From NCBI RefSeq assembly GCF_017654505.1, contig NC_054549.1, positions 30,539,354-30,603,353 of the forward strand: a stretch of 64,000 bases of DNA, read 5' to 3'. This document shows, in pieces, positions 25,531 to 38,699 of this stretch. The DNA is from Polyodon spathula. Taxonomy: Eukaryota > Chordata > Actinopteri > Acipenseriformes > Polyodontidae. The translations under genes and the position numbers were made by a program. Position 1 is the first letter of the stretch. Every line of letters starts with the position of its first letter. The notes below the pieces were generated by a model. The model saw nothing but the letters and a program-made list of their open reading frames with translations, searched no databases and was not told the origin of the DNA.

Positions 25531-25622
25531 AGTAATGGTCCTACTAAAAGATATGTTAGTTCAAGATGAATCTCGATTTTAAACAATGAGAAAAATAATC
25601 TTTCAATAGCAGGAGTGCCTTC

Positions 25623-25731
25623 TCGATGAAGGCTCTACCGTGTGCTAGCTAATGGTGGCTTTCATTAACCTTTAGCTCAGGCCGCATAACTCCCTTTGCA
25701 GTCAACTACCACACGGTAGAGTGTTCATCGA
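25623..25731. other. Inverted repeat, 22-bp arms
   Basis: The left arm (25623-25644) reads TCGATGAAGGCTCTACCGTG then TG. The right arm (25710-25731) is its reverse complement at 20 of 22 positions. The loop is 65 bp. Pairing weakly continues inward, toward CTAGCT opposite AACTAC. The right arm lies inside the candidate exon at 25701-25741. It may be a structured RNA, a small foldback element or a splicing-related hairpin. Confidence 0.7.
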
Positions 25732-25741
25732 TAGGGAGTCT
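25701..25741 (+). CDS. Candidate small coding exon
   Basis: The acceptor CCCTTTGCAG is followed by 41 nt and then the donor TCTG|GTAAGT. One frame is open across it, reading QLPHGRVFIDRES with one base left at each side. The last base (G) would join the first two bases (GT) of the exon at 40276 to give a Gly codon, so the phases agree with that gene on the same strand. The exon overlaps one arm of a strong hairpin, which could equally mean it is not an exon at all. The protein is not recognised. Confidence 0.3.
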
Positions 25742-25744
25742 GGT

Positions 25745-28028
25745 AAGTGGCTTCTCTGGTGCATGTGTGATACTGCAGAAGGAATTTGGAAGCTCATCAT
25801 GAGATATGGAGCTGGCCGTGTAATTGCACAGGGGTGGCTGGGTAGTGGAGACTGGAAATCTGGCTATGGTCACCTGCAACTACAACCAAGAATTGTGTTT
25901 CTGTGTAGTAAATTCTTTGTAAATAAATCTGGGCGCCTCTGTGGCATTTCACAATATAACACTTGTGTTTATCGTCTTAGTCAGCAAAAGCCACCCCTTT
26001 TACACCCCATTAATGACCAAATTCTGTCAACATATCTCACAGTGATCTACGAAAGAATAAAGGCATGACTATGAACGTTTGAATGTATTCATGTTTTTTT
26101 CAGCCAAATTCTTCAGCCAACGACAGCCTTTTAAAGGATACCTTAAACTAAACATATTAAATCTATACATCTAATAGCAATATGCAGTAATGGTTTGGAC
26201 CATGTATATTATATACTGTTCATTCTTATATCCTGACTGGCAATTACTGCCCAAAGAGACAGAAACCAGCAGACAGGGTACTGTACAGGATGAGGGCTTT
26301 GGGCAGAAAGCAAGACCTTGTATGTCACACAAAAGCTTTTGTCAGCTTGTTAGTGAATAGGCTCTCTGGTTGCTTGACGTGAGACAGCAATCTTCAAAAG
26401 AATATGGTATTTGCAGGACAGACTTAATATCAGAAGAGAAGTTACAAAGGCAACATTCTTATTTGTTGTATTCTGATTGTTAACTTGAGCACAACATCAT
26501 TAGAAAGGAGGCAGTGGACGTTTCAATATTTGCACTTTAATACAACTAAGGGATAAAAGAAAAGTAACACCTATATGCAAAATAAAATGTTTGGGAATGT
26601 CATTCTTAAATGTCATAAAGGAAACATGTATTCATGTCATTGTATTTATTGTTTGCCCCAACAATTATATGAGAGTTAAGGGGAATTCCCTGTGTTAACA
26701 TTGTGGGTTCACTTTAGAAAGATTTGTCACATACTCAATTACCCCATCTCTTTTGTTTCTTTCCTTTTCATTCACTATTTATTCCTTTGACTTTGTTCTT
26801 TCTCATCTTCAAATTTGTAAGACTGAATGTAAGGGATACCATGCTAGCTGTTAAAAAAATATGAATTCAGTGTGTTTGCTTTAAGAACTAACTTTGACAA
26901 AGGGTAAGTCTATTCCAACTACACAATCTCTGGCTGATTGATAGTTCCACTGGTCAATTAATTTACTGAAAGCTACAACCTCTAGCCAATCAGAATGGAA
27001 TGTGACTAAGCAGACTACTTAGCAAATTACAAGTTTTGTTTCTTTTTAACAAAGGAAAACCTGCTGCCCTTTCGAGAACTTGGTTAAAATGTTCTGTACA
27101 CTAAACTGGAGTGCATATTGTTGTTGTTTTTGTATACTTTGCTTTTAAGAAAAAGTTGCTGCCAGTCAAAAGTCATGGAGCAAACATGAGCCGAAGCTAA
27201 ATAAACACAAGGCAATGGTGTGGGCCTGATTGGAAATAAGGGATCAAGCTCCCCACACCACCTTTGAATAATTTCAGCAAGAAAAAGGATGACTTGGAAA
27301 AGAATCAAGGGGGGCTAAATGCTGACATTTACTTCCACAGTTTAATATTGTTAGGTAGCCTCATTTTAACCTGTTTGGTGGCCTCCAGGAGAAAATCTTT
27401 ACACCTGATTTTTTATGTTAAGGAGCTGTTGCTCGTTAGGGTTTGCTTCCGCCACCATCATGTTGAACTACTGCAGAAAGTGGTAAATGAATACTTTTGT
27501 CATCCAAATTAATATTGAGAAGGCTTGCATCGACTACGGTCAAGCAGTTGGGTTTTAGAATTCTGAAAACACATAAAGGGAGTTGAGCATACTAAAGGGG
27601 TTTTCTGTATTCATTTGAAAGAGAGTATTCAATTTGTTGAATTCCTGCATGACAGGTGATACAAACTGAAGGAAAAGTTCATTGGTCATGTTCCTGTTAA
27701 TTTTGTACAGCATTTCAGCAACATAGCAACGCTACCTGTCTTTGCAGAGTTGAAAATGCAACTTAAGTTCATCCCACTGCTGCCGAATACAAACACAACA
27801 AAGGTTTGTCTCAATTGTTGATTAGTCACACTACTGTGTGAAAACCATCTGTACAGCTGTATTGAATGGAAAACGGACTTCATCACAACAAGACGTTCAT
27901 TCTTCTCCCAAAGTTTTGTGTAGACTGAATTTTTTTTTTTTTCCCGACTATAACATTACAGCCATCTGTTCCAATTCCTATACATTTTTCAAAATGTACG
28001 CCTATCCCATTAAGAAAAGAAAGTGAGG
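25745..28028. other. No supported feature
   Basis: The longest open frame (25721-26068, +) only extends the candidate exon into its intron. Otherwise this is AT-rich DNA without recognised repeats. Confidence 0.35.
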
Positions 28029-28029
28029 C

Positions 28030-28416
28030 CTTGGAAATGGCTTCAGCAGTCAGTTTATCCAGTTAAAGTGCTCCTGCTGGGAGCTCAGGATGAGCCACAC
28101 AGCTTGGACGGTGCCAGTTCGCATCCAGGGTGTGCAAAGAGGCCGAGCTTTGCTGGGGACTCCGAGGGGGGGCGTCACATTGGCTCTGACTTTCCCAGGG
28201 TGGGGCATGACAAATCGGCAGGGATTTCTTCTCCTCACCGTGCAACAGCAAACTCTACTGGCCAGACCCTGAGCACATTCAGAGTATATAAGAGAAAATC
28301 TCAGAACACCTTCAGAACTTCTGTGCTGTGTGTGGACTTGCTGTGGTGAGGAAAGAAAAAAACAAAAACACAATTGGACATTTCAAATTTGGGGAAAATA
28401 AATTAAAAAAAAAAAG
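28030..28416 (+). mobile_element. tRNA-derived SINE, plus strand
   Basis: The head carries a B-box-like GTGCCAGTTCGCATCCAGG near 28110. The body GCTGGGGACTCCGAGGGGGG then CGTCACATTGGCT is shared with the copy at 48.7 kb. The tail GTGAGGAAAG...ACAATTGGACATTTCAAATT matches the family tail and ends in an A-tract near 28405. The head is diverged, so the exact start is uncertain. GC-rich open frames over this segment are not genes. Confidence 0.75.
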
Positions 28417-28417
28417 C

Positions 28418-29140
28418 TCACTCTAAAATTAAAAATACATAAATAAATAAATAAATAACAAGCATCAAAAAACACAACCAGGGACCTCCCAAATATTAAA
28501 GCGACTATACAGAAAAAGAAGTCCAAATCCACGGGAAGCCCTGCAGGGGACATTGTGGCATGGACAGATAGAGAACGGTAGACTTTTCCTGAGGGAGAGA
28601 GAGGTGCTGCGCCTGTCAAGAGCTGTGCCAGTCAGAAGGGGATTATAGCAGTCCAGTAGTTGCCATTGCCAGGAGAAAAAGCTAGTTCTGTTGGGATGGT
28701 TGTTAAAGAAGCTGCAGTGCATCACTAGACTTGTCACTCTCCTGCCAGCCCAGTCACATCCTTCCAGACGTTTGTTAGATCCTGAGTAGGAAATGTTGAT
28801 ATTGAAGACGTCTTGGTCTTAACTCAGGTTTGTGAAATTTTTGAAAGAAACTTGTTGTCCAAATGGCAAAATGCTAGAAAAATCTACTTGCCCTTCTTAA
28901 AAAATCTACTTGCACCCTCCCCGTCACAACACACACACAAAGTAGAATATAACATTTAGGATTTGGGTTTTATTTAACAATGGACACAATCAATCAATTA
29001 ATGATTAACAGGGACGGATCTAGTCTTATAGACTGACAGGTTCACTAAATTCTTTAAGATACACAAAGGATTCCCGGTGTTACCCCACCACACCTCAAAG
29101 GGATTGGAAACGGAGGTAATTGTAATAATAAAAGTTAAAA
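28418..29140. other. No recognised gene; short AAAT repeat
   Basis: A short AAAT repeat lies at 28437-28460, just after the SINE tail. The GC-richer piece at 28500-28760 is not classified. A CA patch occurs at 28928-28940. Confidence 0.35.
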
Positions 29141-29144
29141 ATAG

Positions 29145-29375
29145 AAGCTCGCTGTGTTTTGTCTGCATAGTCCATTTTGTTTGTCTTTTTGTTTTGGCAA
29201 CGAGTGCCATGTCCTGTGTCTTGTTTGTCTTTGCAACCTTTTATTTTCTGTCTGTTTGTTCATTTATTAAATGCTGAGCAGTACCAATCGCTCAGCTCCA
29301 CTCAACTCCACCTCTCTGTCGTTTTTTTCCTGGTTTCTGGTCTGAAGTCCCCCACTTCAGCCGTCTTTGTGACAC
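29145..29375 (+). mobile_element. Probable LTR relic
   Basis: A pyrimidine-rich block with TGTTCATTTATTAAATGCTG (a poly(A)-signal-like ATTAAA), then GCTCAGCTCCACTCAACTCC and a terminal TCTTTGTGACA, has the look of the R-U5 part of a fish gypsy-type LTR. No partner LTR, no left end and no target duplication are visible. No gene is left. Confidence 0.35.
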
Positions 29376-29379
29376 TGCT

Positions 29380-31305
29380 GCTTTGTGGAATTCTGATTTT
29401 TCTTGACGTTCTTTCAGTTTTTTCACTGTTGAACCCCAGATTTTGAAAGGACTTGTGTATAACCTGTCAAGTTTCTCAGAATTTTTTTTACTGTTTTTCT
29501 ACCAAAACGCAAGACTATTACAGTAGGCTCCATCAAATTCTTCAAAGACAAAATATGTTGTTTCTTTTGTTTATTTCTATTATTACTTACATTTTTTAAA
29601 CTTTGAAATGTATCCTTTTTTTATAAGAGTCTTCATTAATAGAAGAGTTAATTTACTATATTCTCATTTGGTTTTACTGCTGGCCTACTGAGTAAGATAG
29701 AACCCCAAAGCAGGATGAGCAGTTCCTTTGTAAAGTTAATGTGCCAGCTCACACTACAAGGGACCTGGATAAGAAGCAGTAATGCCTGTGGAAATAAACT
29801 GTCTAATTCAGAAATACACTGTGTGTAAGTGACTGCTATTTGTGTCAGCTGATGACCTATAGAAACGAAGGACTACGCTTTCTTTCTGTGCCAATCTTAT
29901 AACAGCTCCGGACCAGTCAACCATCCTAAGTCATTCTGTGACAACGCAAGTCACATAACAGCAACATAAAACAAAAACTATACAGCTTCACAAATATAGA
30001 AATATAGGGGTATTTTAAGGAAGTGTTCTTGACATGTTTAAAGTACCTACCTGAATAAATGGCAAAGATAATACAAATATTTTATTATCTTTCATATATA
30101 CTAGTTTTTCTCTTTCATTTCATTCAGCTGTAATGTGTTACATATCAAGTTGAGACAGTTTCAGCAATAACATTGTTCTCCACTGGAGAAACATATTACT
30201 GGCTTCAAGGATCTAGTGGTGGCGGATGCATTTCTATAGGTTTTGCATAAACCTACGACTTGTCCAATTTCTATGAATCTTTAGAATGTAAAATTAGCAT
30301 AATCAATTGTACTGTTTTTATATCTATATATGTAATTATTCTTTACATTAATATTGTGTGTGCATACTGTAGCAGCAATTTTGCACTGGGGCAAAGTCTT
30401 AAATAAATCTGCCCTTCTGGCAAGTGGAATTTAGGCATAATATTTTTAACCTGAACCTAAAAATAAGGCAGAGATGTTTAAAATGGTTTTGAATTGAGGC
30501 ACTGCGCAAGCATCCAAAACCTTTTTCTATTTTGTCCGGAGCAGCTTATCACATACAGTGCGAGTTGCAAATGATATACTATGGCACCTGTCAAAGACAG
30601 TTTTAGGGATTTAGTTTGCTGTCTTTTTGAAATGCAAATCAGTTCAGTTGAATATTTCCATCTTCAAGAGTTTTTCAAAAGAAGTGCTGATGGATTAATT
30701 TTGGTTTGGTGGAAAATAAAACTGCAGCTTGTTGTTTTTTTTTTCCTGTTCTAAGATTACAGTACATGGCAACTCATCTCAGAACCACATCAGGTAAGGC
30801 AGGAATATATGAAGATCATCCAAAACTGAGCTTTTCCAAACAGTTCAGTATAACAGCTGTTAGACTAAACTTTCAACAGCATTACAATTCTAAGCTGATA
30901 GTATTTTTTAAGGTGAGAAATATTGTTTATAATACCAGTACCAAATAGCTTTTAAATCAAAACTTTACTGTTGCTGGAATAGTTTGTTGTTCTTTTGTCT
31001 GACTAAGAGGCTAATGGGAAACAGAAATGAGATTTATACCTATTTTTATTCTCAGATTTTTTTTCTAATGATTCTAAATAATAAGAAGGCATGTAGAAGT
31101 AGATGTACAATAACTGCTGTACTATTATTATCTTCATTAGTTCAGAGTTTTTTTAAAGTATGGGTAATAATAGAAGTAATCAATGTCTACCCGAATTTCA
31201 TCTCCATTAATCCCTACTCCATGTTATATGATTCCTATGTGATAGAAGTTGCACCGACTGTGCTGACGACCAACGCATATGGCGCTTTTTTTTTATATTC
31301 ATATA
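29380..31305. other. No supported feature
   Basis: An exon-like 38-nt piece at about 30755-30792 sits between a pyrimidine-rich AAG acceptor and CAG|GTAAGG. Its length does not keep frame with the other plus-strand exons. The rest is AT-rich unique DNA. Confidence 0.3.
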
Positions 31306-31307
31306 AT

Positions 31308-31310
<3 letters not shown>

Positions 31311-31343
<33 letters not shown>

Positions 31344-31367
31344 ATATATATATATATATATATATAT
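31311..31367. repeat. (TA)n microsatellite, imperfect
   Basis: TA run with AATA interruptions. Confidence 0.95.
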
Positions 31368-31369
31368 CC

Positions 31370-34300
31370 CTGTCATAAGTAGTCTAAAACAAATTCGACC
31401 TCTATCTAGAAAAAAAAAAATCTATCTTTTTCTTTGCCTGATATATAATTTATAAATTGTATCCCAGATGAGTTTAGGAGGAGTCAGATGGTAACAAAAC
31501 AAGAAAGCATTATGCTAGCTGTTTACTAAGAGGCTTCATTAAAAAGTCATCAGGATCATGAAGAACAACCCTGTGAACCTATATAATTGGTCTTCAGGGA
31601 AATACAATACTAAGGAAATAGAAGCAGAAATTTCCTATCATAATTCGAAAGCTTTTAAAATTGATAGGCCCACTGAGCATCATGACTTTCCACAACTGTT
31701 ATATGAAATATAAGAACGACTTACTAATGGTAATAAGTAATAGTCATTTAACATTTTTCTATTGGTACTTTATTAAACATTGCATGAACATTACTTGCGC
31801 GTGGTAAAGATTCAGTTGCACCTTGGGTCTTGATATAAATATTAAGAACATTCCCCAAAGAAATTCAAATGGTTTGTCTCTCTCTGGCTTGCCTGGATTT
31901 GTTAAGACTGTATGGTTTCCAAAGTCTAAACTTCAATTTTAGCCATGCTTTATTATCAATACAAACGTCTCACTAAACCAACTGGCGTCTGAGTTAATGC
32001 GTTTCCTGAATCTCTAATGTGAAAGTGCAGACAGCAATCCTGCAGGGTAGTCATTGCTCTGATTCAGTTCATGAGGAAATCATTGGCACTGAAGTGGAGC
32101 TGTTGTTGTTTAATTGTGTTTTTAAAATGATTAATCCTGAAAGTGACAAAATAACTGTGTGTAAACATATTTCCTGAAAAGTGCCTTTGTTCTGACAACT
32201 AAACCTAAATATTAGTTTTCTGTTGCTTCAATAACACAATGTCAATGTGTTTTCTGAAAATGGTGCTTATACTACTTTTTAAAATAAGAATTTATTTCCA
32301 AAACACATTATTTAGATCATGTCTCCATGCACTTTTTTCTTGCTATTTCTTCAGTATTTTTTTTTTTACAGAATAATATGAAGCAACACACAAGCAATGC
32401 TGGTTTAATAGGTTTACCGTATGCTTTATCCATCCATTATTAACTTATGAAAAAGTTCATATTCACAAATCAATAACTTCTATTTTAAAACGTAAAAAAA
32501 AAAAACAGACGAGAACAGAAAATACTGATTTTTTTTTTCACCAGTTTTACTCTTAAACTTGCCAAGGACCCACATTTCACAGGTATAAGTACATAAACAA
32601 ATTTGTCAAGTCTTGAGCTTCACTTGTTTTTGGCTGATTAGATTACAGACAACCAGATGTGCCTTGTCCTCTAAGACCTTTCAATGTGTTTTAAATTCAG
32701 TGTCTTGAACCACTGAGGAAAACTGGAGATCAATGTGCCATTTCACAACCCTGTAAAATGACTTTTGTGGGATTAAAATATGAAATCTCTTGAGCCCTCA
32801 GCTGTGGCCCGTGTACGCGTGAAACTGTGGAAATTAGGTGTCAGTCCTAAGTGCAGATACCACTTACATATCTTTAACACGGAAACCAGAGTTGGCATGG
32901 AATCCATTGTTATTCCCATTGCCACAAAAATACAAAATGAGATGTAGAGAAAAAGAAAACTTCTGAATGTTTCTGTCCATGCAGTAGAGATAAACTCATC
33001 TTCAGTTCAATGTATTTTCAATTAGTTTCATTTTTCATGTCCTTGAACTTGAAAATAAATAACTTCCTATCAATATGAAGTTCAGTTTTGTCAAGGGGAA
33101 CAATACATATTCCCACATACTTCGAAGTGCTGTGCATAACAAAACATTACAGCTAACTGTAGATATATTGCAATTATCTAAAGTTCTAATAATTCTAGTT
33201 ATATAACAACTTACAGAAGTTCTGACCAAAAGCTAAGTTGAGAGTATTGTTGTCTTACTTTACAAAACATATAAATAGCATATTTTCTATCATCCTCCTA
33301 TGTATCTCTGAATAATCCTTCTATTATTAATTATAGTAAGTAGGTACATGAATATATTAATGCTTGTTCATTATTTTGCCTTTTATACAGGTATCTGTAA
33401 TATTTCAAAACAAATCCAAATGTCATAAATGATTAAAGCCCAAGAACACAGGAAGCAAAGGTTGAACCTTGCCTAGGTTTTAATTAATCTGTATTAGATT
33501 TCACTTACTACAGAAAGCAATAACTTTATGAACTTACCATAAAAAGCAGCTCTATTTGTTTCAAGCAGCAGTTACCTCCTTATGAATAACATTCAAGACA
33601 ACCTAATCTCCTCTCCTACACACCGTGTGACAACTCCAGGAGACTTCCTTATGATATGCTCCTGTTTCAGACAGTTTTAATGGCCTAATATCATATTCCC
33701 TTTCTGACATGCCATTAAGTGCTAAATGGTAAGAATTGCATTACTGCTGCTTCTAAGATTATGAGTGATAAGGTAAAGCTTTTATTTCGATGCTAGGTTC
33801 TATTAGTTGATGCCATCCCATTCTGCAAATAAATAATTCAGAGACCCAAATTACAATCCTGGGAAGATAAAGCCTGTCTTATTGTGTTATAGTATATTGA
33901 TTTCTGTATACTCTATACACTGAAGGAAAAGATGTCCGGTGGAAATATAAAGGTTTAACTCGGGAGGGGGAAAATAAAAATAATCAAATATTTATTCAAG
34001 GCCGTTAGCTGAAAGGTGTTTCAAATTGTACATTAACATCTTAAATACAAGTGTTCTTGAACTTTTGGTTTTACAAACCACTTTGTGATGAAAGTGAGAA
34101 TATTTAGTCATGGGTGGTGTATTGAGCGGCCGTCCGAGAAGACCTACAGTATATCAGTCAGCTGGAGGTACAGGTACATTGCAGCTGTGAGAATTTGGCT
34201 TGGTCTAATGCTAAACTGAATGCACCATAATGTTCTTTGTTATTGAGATTGTTTGAGGCGAATTATTATGGAAGCACATGTGACTTGAGTTAGGATTAGT

Positions 34301-37300
34301 TGTTGCAGGAAGCTGGCCCTGTGGTGGTCATCTAGGATTGAGAGTTAGGGCAGGAGAGTAGGGAGACGGGTCAGCTGAAATGAGCTGCATGTGGTGTGAA
34401 CTGTGCTTGCCAGTAGAGAACGTGAATAGAAATTTGGGAAAAAAAAAAAAAAAAAAACCTCTTTAGAGGTCTGGACTTGTTACAGACATACCAGGTGCCA
34501 GTTACTGTACCATATGTTGTATACTACTTGTAGGGATTTTATCAAGGTAAGAGATCAACATTGTTTCTGAAACTGAACGCTGCTGCGAATCCTAAAGTTT
34601 TGAATAACTCCAGAATCATCTGTTTCTGCTACCAAATACAAAATCCAAGAAACTTAAAAAAAAACAAAAAAAAACCAACAACAACAAAACTTTGTCCAAA
34701 TATTTATTATTTATTAAATTTCTTTTAGTTTTTCTATATAAATAAACAATCTACATTGCTTTATTTATATCCCATAAGTATTCGTATGTTATTTGGTTGT
34801 GTAATGCTTTTATGCTGTTTTAGACAGAATACTGTACCCTGAAGTTCAAAACAACAATCTTCCAGAGTCCAGAAGATTGCTTCTAAAAAATATAAAATAC
34901 ACAGACAAATGAATAATTGGTAACTGGGGGCTAGGGCAACACAATTATTCAAATACAATACATGAAAGTGGGGTTTGCACCATTTGCATCCTCTACTGCC
35001 TTACAATGTGCATATCAACATGACCTTGAAAGAACACCTCACAGAAAATTAGGTACAAAACATTTTACATATGGGATCAAATATCACGTGTTCAGTGTTT
35101 TATGATGTGTTCTGAATTAATCAAATCAAATAAAAAAACACAGATGTCTTGGGCATTTAAATACTCTTTAGCAGATGAACACAAACAGATATTTAGTAGA
35201 ACATGATTTAAGGAACAGATTTGTAAATACAATGGGCAATGGAATACATACTAAAGACAATAGTATGTTGATACAGTACTTGCCAGGTGGACTTTGTGAT
35301 AAGATTACCTGACACATATTTTGTGATTGGAGACCCTCCATATATAAGCCTAGGGGTAGCTGTAGGCACAGAAGGGGAGGAGGAGGGATGTTGGTGTTAT
35401 CATGAGCGCTGTTGGTTAATTGGAATACAGGGAATGTCTGCCCTGAAGGAAGATGTACCTTCAAGAAAGTGATTTGGTGATTGGGGTGCCTCTCCTTCTA
35501 TGCTTAAAAAGGACCATGTAGTGGACTGTTTTCATCTTTTTATCATCTAGGTACTCTTGAGCTTGGTACTCAGTAATCTCTACTGTGCTAGTGTTTTAAC
35601 AAACAAGACAACTGGCCTATTTTATACTTAATGGTAAAAACATTTGGACTACTTATTACACACTTGCTCCAGTGCAAACATATTAGTATATTACAATCTA
35701 TATGCATATTTTTGGACATTTTTCTTTTCTAATACATGTATGGTTATTGTAATATTAACCAATTATTTTCTTCCAGCCACAAGCTTACTTTGTTAAAAAA
35801 AACCTAAACACTTTCTTAAAATGTTGTTGTCTTTGTCTATACGATTTGGCTTCACCTGGTGGAGCTAAAATGTTGAACAGAAATGGGACAGATTCTAATT
35901 AAAAAAAAAATAAATAAATAAACAAGAAAAAAAAACAGTACTGTCTTTTTACATCTGATGTGAATGCATTTCAATATCTTTTTGGAATTCTGCAAACCTT
36001 ACACACACTGTATAGTTGTCAAGCTGTCAATCATTTGTATTTAATTAAAGCCTATGGAACTTCAGGTGTTCTGCCTTTCATACAATGTTATTTTCACTGT
36101 ATATTAAGGCTGACTGCTCTTATTTAGCTCACAATTTGACAGCAACTAAAAATAAAGCATAAGTTGAGCTAATAGTTCGCCTACTCACTGCTAGCACCTG
36201 TTAAATTAAATTCCACCACATGCTGGAAAAAAAAAAAAAGTCTCTTCCATGACAGTTGATCTAGAATATAAGCTAATTCTTACCTAGCCCACCTATACCC
36301 TGTATATTTTCTTTCCTGAAATAAGCTCCATGTTCTTTAATGGCAGTGGAATTTTAGTTTGAGAAAAGCTAATATTGTATGTTTATAAATTTGAATTCCT
36401 CTCTGAATCATATATAGAGTTATGAGGCAATGATGTTACGTCAGTGTTAGACTATGATATTCTACAATAATTTCTTCTGCCATGGTAACCTTGATTTTTA
36501 AAGTGAGAACATAATGCAATTGACAACAATAGATCAAGCCAGGACGGAAATAGCCAGAGGTCTACCCACTGTTTCACTATCATGACACACTGATCCATGA
36601 CACTGTTTGGTTAAAGGTTCAAGGTTAAAAGTATCTAAATAAACACAGGAATGAACAACCTATAAAGACCTAGCCTAGTATACATACTGATGTCCTTATA
36701 CTAGGCAGTATACAATCAGTAGACGAACATGTTCCTTAAACGTAATTGACATTAATCGTATTGGCATTTCACTACTTCGATATTCTTTTCATATCAGGTA
36801 TTAATTTTTATACAGAACATATCTCATGTATTTGCTGGTACAGCAGCTGTGTTGGATAACCATTGTGTACTTGCCAGTACAACTTGCTGACAAACCAAAT
36901 TGTGATTCATAAAGAACTTATCAGAGATTCACAGTGTGTTTTAAAGGATTATATTTTCGCTTGAAGAGACAGCCGCATATTTCAGATTTACGGTATATCC
37001 GTGCCATTGTCAAAAAGAAAAATAACTGGAGAGGAACTTGTATATAAAAAACTTTGATGAATGCTTACAGTTTTAGTGACTGAAGCTATTTATTTCCGAA
37101 TAAAATTTCTTATCCAGCTTGTGTCTGTGCTAGTTTATCTGTGATGGACAGTTATGCAGTAAATACACATGAAGCTGCTCTCTGCTCATGATTCAAAGAC
37201 TCCTTCTTACACTTTGTAAAGGTGGTAATAATTTAAACAGTGCCATATTTTAGTATTGCTACACTGAAATGAGTAATTCTCATTCCACTGTATTTTGTAT

Positions 37301-38115
37301 TGTATTTTCATTAGGCTGGAGCAATGGCTGTGGGGGGGGGGGGGTCTGGAAGCACACTCAAGGATAGGAGTCATGGTGCACCTTCACCAGCCCCCAGAGG
37401 GAGACACTGTTGCAGAGGTAGAAGGGTAAAGGGGTAGAGGGGGAGGTAGCAACCAACAGACCACATAGTAAATAAAGGCTCAAATAGGGCCTCTACCAAA
37501 GACTAAAATAGAGATATTAGAAAAAAGGGGTTTAGAAATCACACCTGGTTGAAAGGGTGGCACTATTTAAAATTATTAATATAGACAAAATTGTGTACAA
37601 ATGCATAAAACTCTTGCCATGCTGTTAAAAATAAAGATTGTGAGTACCTCCTGCACACCGCACCACACCACACAACACATGTCTCCTTCTGGTCACTAGG
37701 GTTCCTGTTGAGAAATTGTAATCTTTTTTTTTTTTTTTTCTGCTAGACTACATCAAAGCAAACTACATTAGTCATGTAGTTTTAAAATGCCTATACAATG
37801 ATGTTAAGTTGCATATTTCTCTCAAGTGAGGGTCTGTGTAGAAGAGCATTCTAAAACTGTCCTCCACAATATGATATGTACTGGCACTGACAAAATAAAT
37901 ACAAATAAAAAAATATATAATATAGTGTTATGTGATTTATGACACTGTTCCAGTGATATACCTTTTAATATACAAGAATGGAATACACCCGTCAATAACC
38001 CATGGGCAGTGTATCTGATCTAACTGGCTTTACCAAAACTACAAAATAAAGTGTGAATGTATATTTTTTAGTATTTAAACTAAATGATGGACTAACTATT
38101 TAGGCTTTATGGAAG
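31370..38115. other. About 6.7 kb with no supported gene
   Basis: Simple patches only: A-tracts near 34440 and 36227, a run of 13 G at 37332-37344 and a T-tract near 37724-37739. GC-richer unclassified pieces lie at about 34120-34420, 35280-35520 and 37330-37480. They could be decayed repeats, but I could not assign them. Confidence 0.3.
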
Positions 38116-38116
38116 A

Positions 38117-38172
38117 ATTTCACCATGCAATCAAACTTATGCCATGCCTTCAATAGTTGCAGTTTACACCAA
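38117..38172. repeat. Dispersed repeat copy B
   Basis: Matches 15678-15732 over GCCATGCCTTCAATAGT and GTTTACACCAA and is likewise followed closely by (TA)n. Confidence 0.6.
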
Positions 38173-38190
38173 TTCCAATTCTAATATATT

Positions 38191-38252
38191 AGATATATAT
38201 ATATATATATATATCTATAATACATATATAGATATATATATATATATATATA
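38191..38252. repeat. (TA)n microsatellite with internal inverted piece
   Basis: Two TA runs separated by ATCTATAATACATATATAGAT, which makes the tract roughly palindromic. Confidence 0.95.
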
Positions 38253-38531
38253 AGACTACACTTGAACGTTGCATAATATGTTATGGAACCTGGACAATAT
38301 AACTACAGAGTTTAACAATAATATGCATGATACAATGATTTGATAATCATGCTGCCTCACAACTTTAGTTCCATTTAAGAACTTCTAACCATTGTCAAGC
38401 ACTACTAATAGTTCAAAGATTCCTGCTGGGTTTCTCATAAAGATTTTTGCATAACAGTGGGTAATATAAATCACACAATTTGACTACGAGTAGTGAATCT
38501 GAGCGCTTGTGATGCTGTGCAATAATATATA

Positions 38532-38695
38532 TAGTGGCTCTCAAAAGTATTCACCCCCCTTTGGACTTTTCCACTTTTTATTGTGTTACAACATGGAATC
38601 AAAATGGATTTAATTAGGAGTTTTTGCCACTGATCAACACAAAAAAAGTCCATAATGTCAAAGTGAAAAATAAAATCTATTTAAGAATTCTCAAA
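38532..38695. mobile_element. Tc1-like terminal fragment
   Basis: TATAGTGGCTCTCAAAAGTA then TTCACCCCCCTTTGGACTTT and the following text match the terminal inverted repeat of a common fish Tc1 family. They share AAGTATTCACCCCC with the complete element at 951-2252, but otherwise the two families differ. Only one end is present: there is no transposase and no second end in the window. Confidence 0.75.
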
Positions 38696-38699
38696 ATCT

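Noticed and set aside
25623..25731. MicroRNA gene (mir-140-like look of the right arm)
   Set aside because: The arm resembles the miR-140 passenger region only superficially. The seed differs and the 65-base loop is too long for a typical precursor.
28023..28373. Overlapping frames of 107-108 codons on both strands
   Set aside because: They sit on the second SINE copy; no protein motif is visible.
30755..30792. Plus-strand 38-nt exon-like segment
   Set aside because: Splice sites are acceptable, but its length breaks the phase between the plus-strand exons on either side, and the peptide is uninformative.
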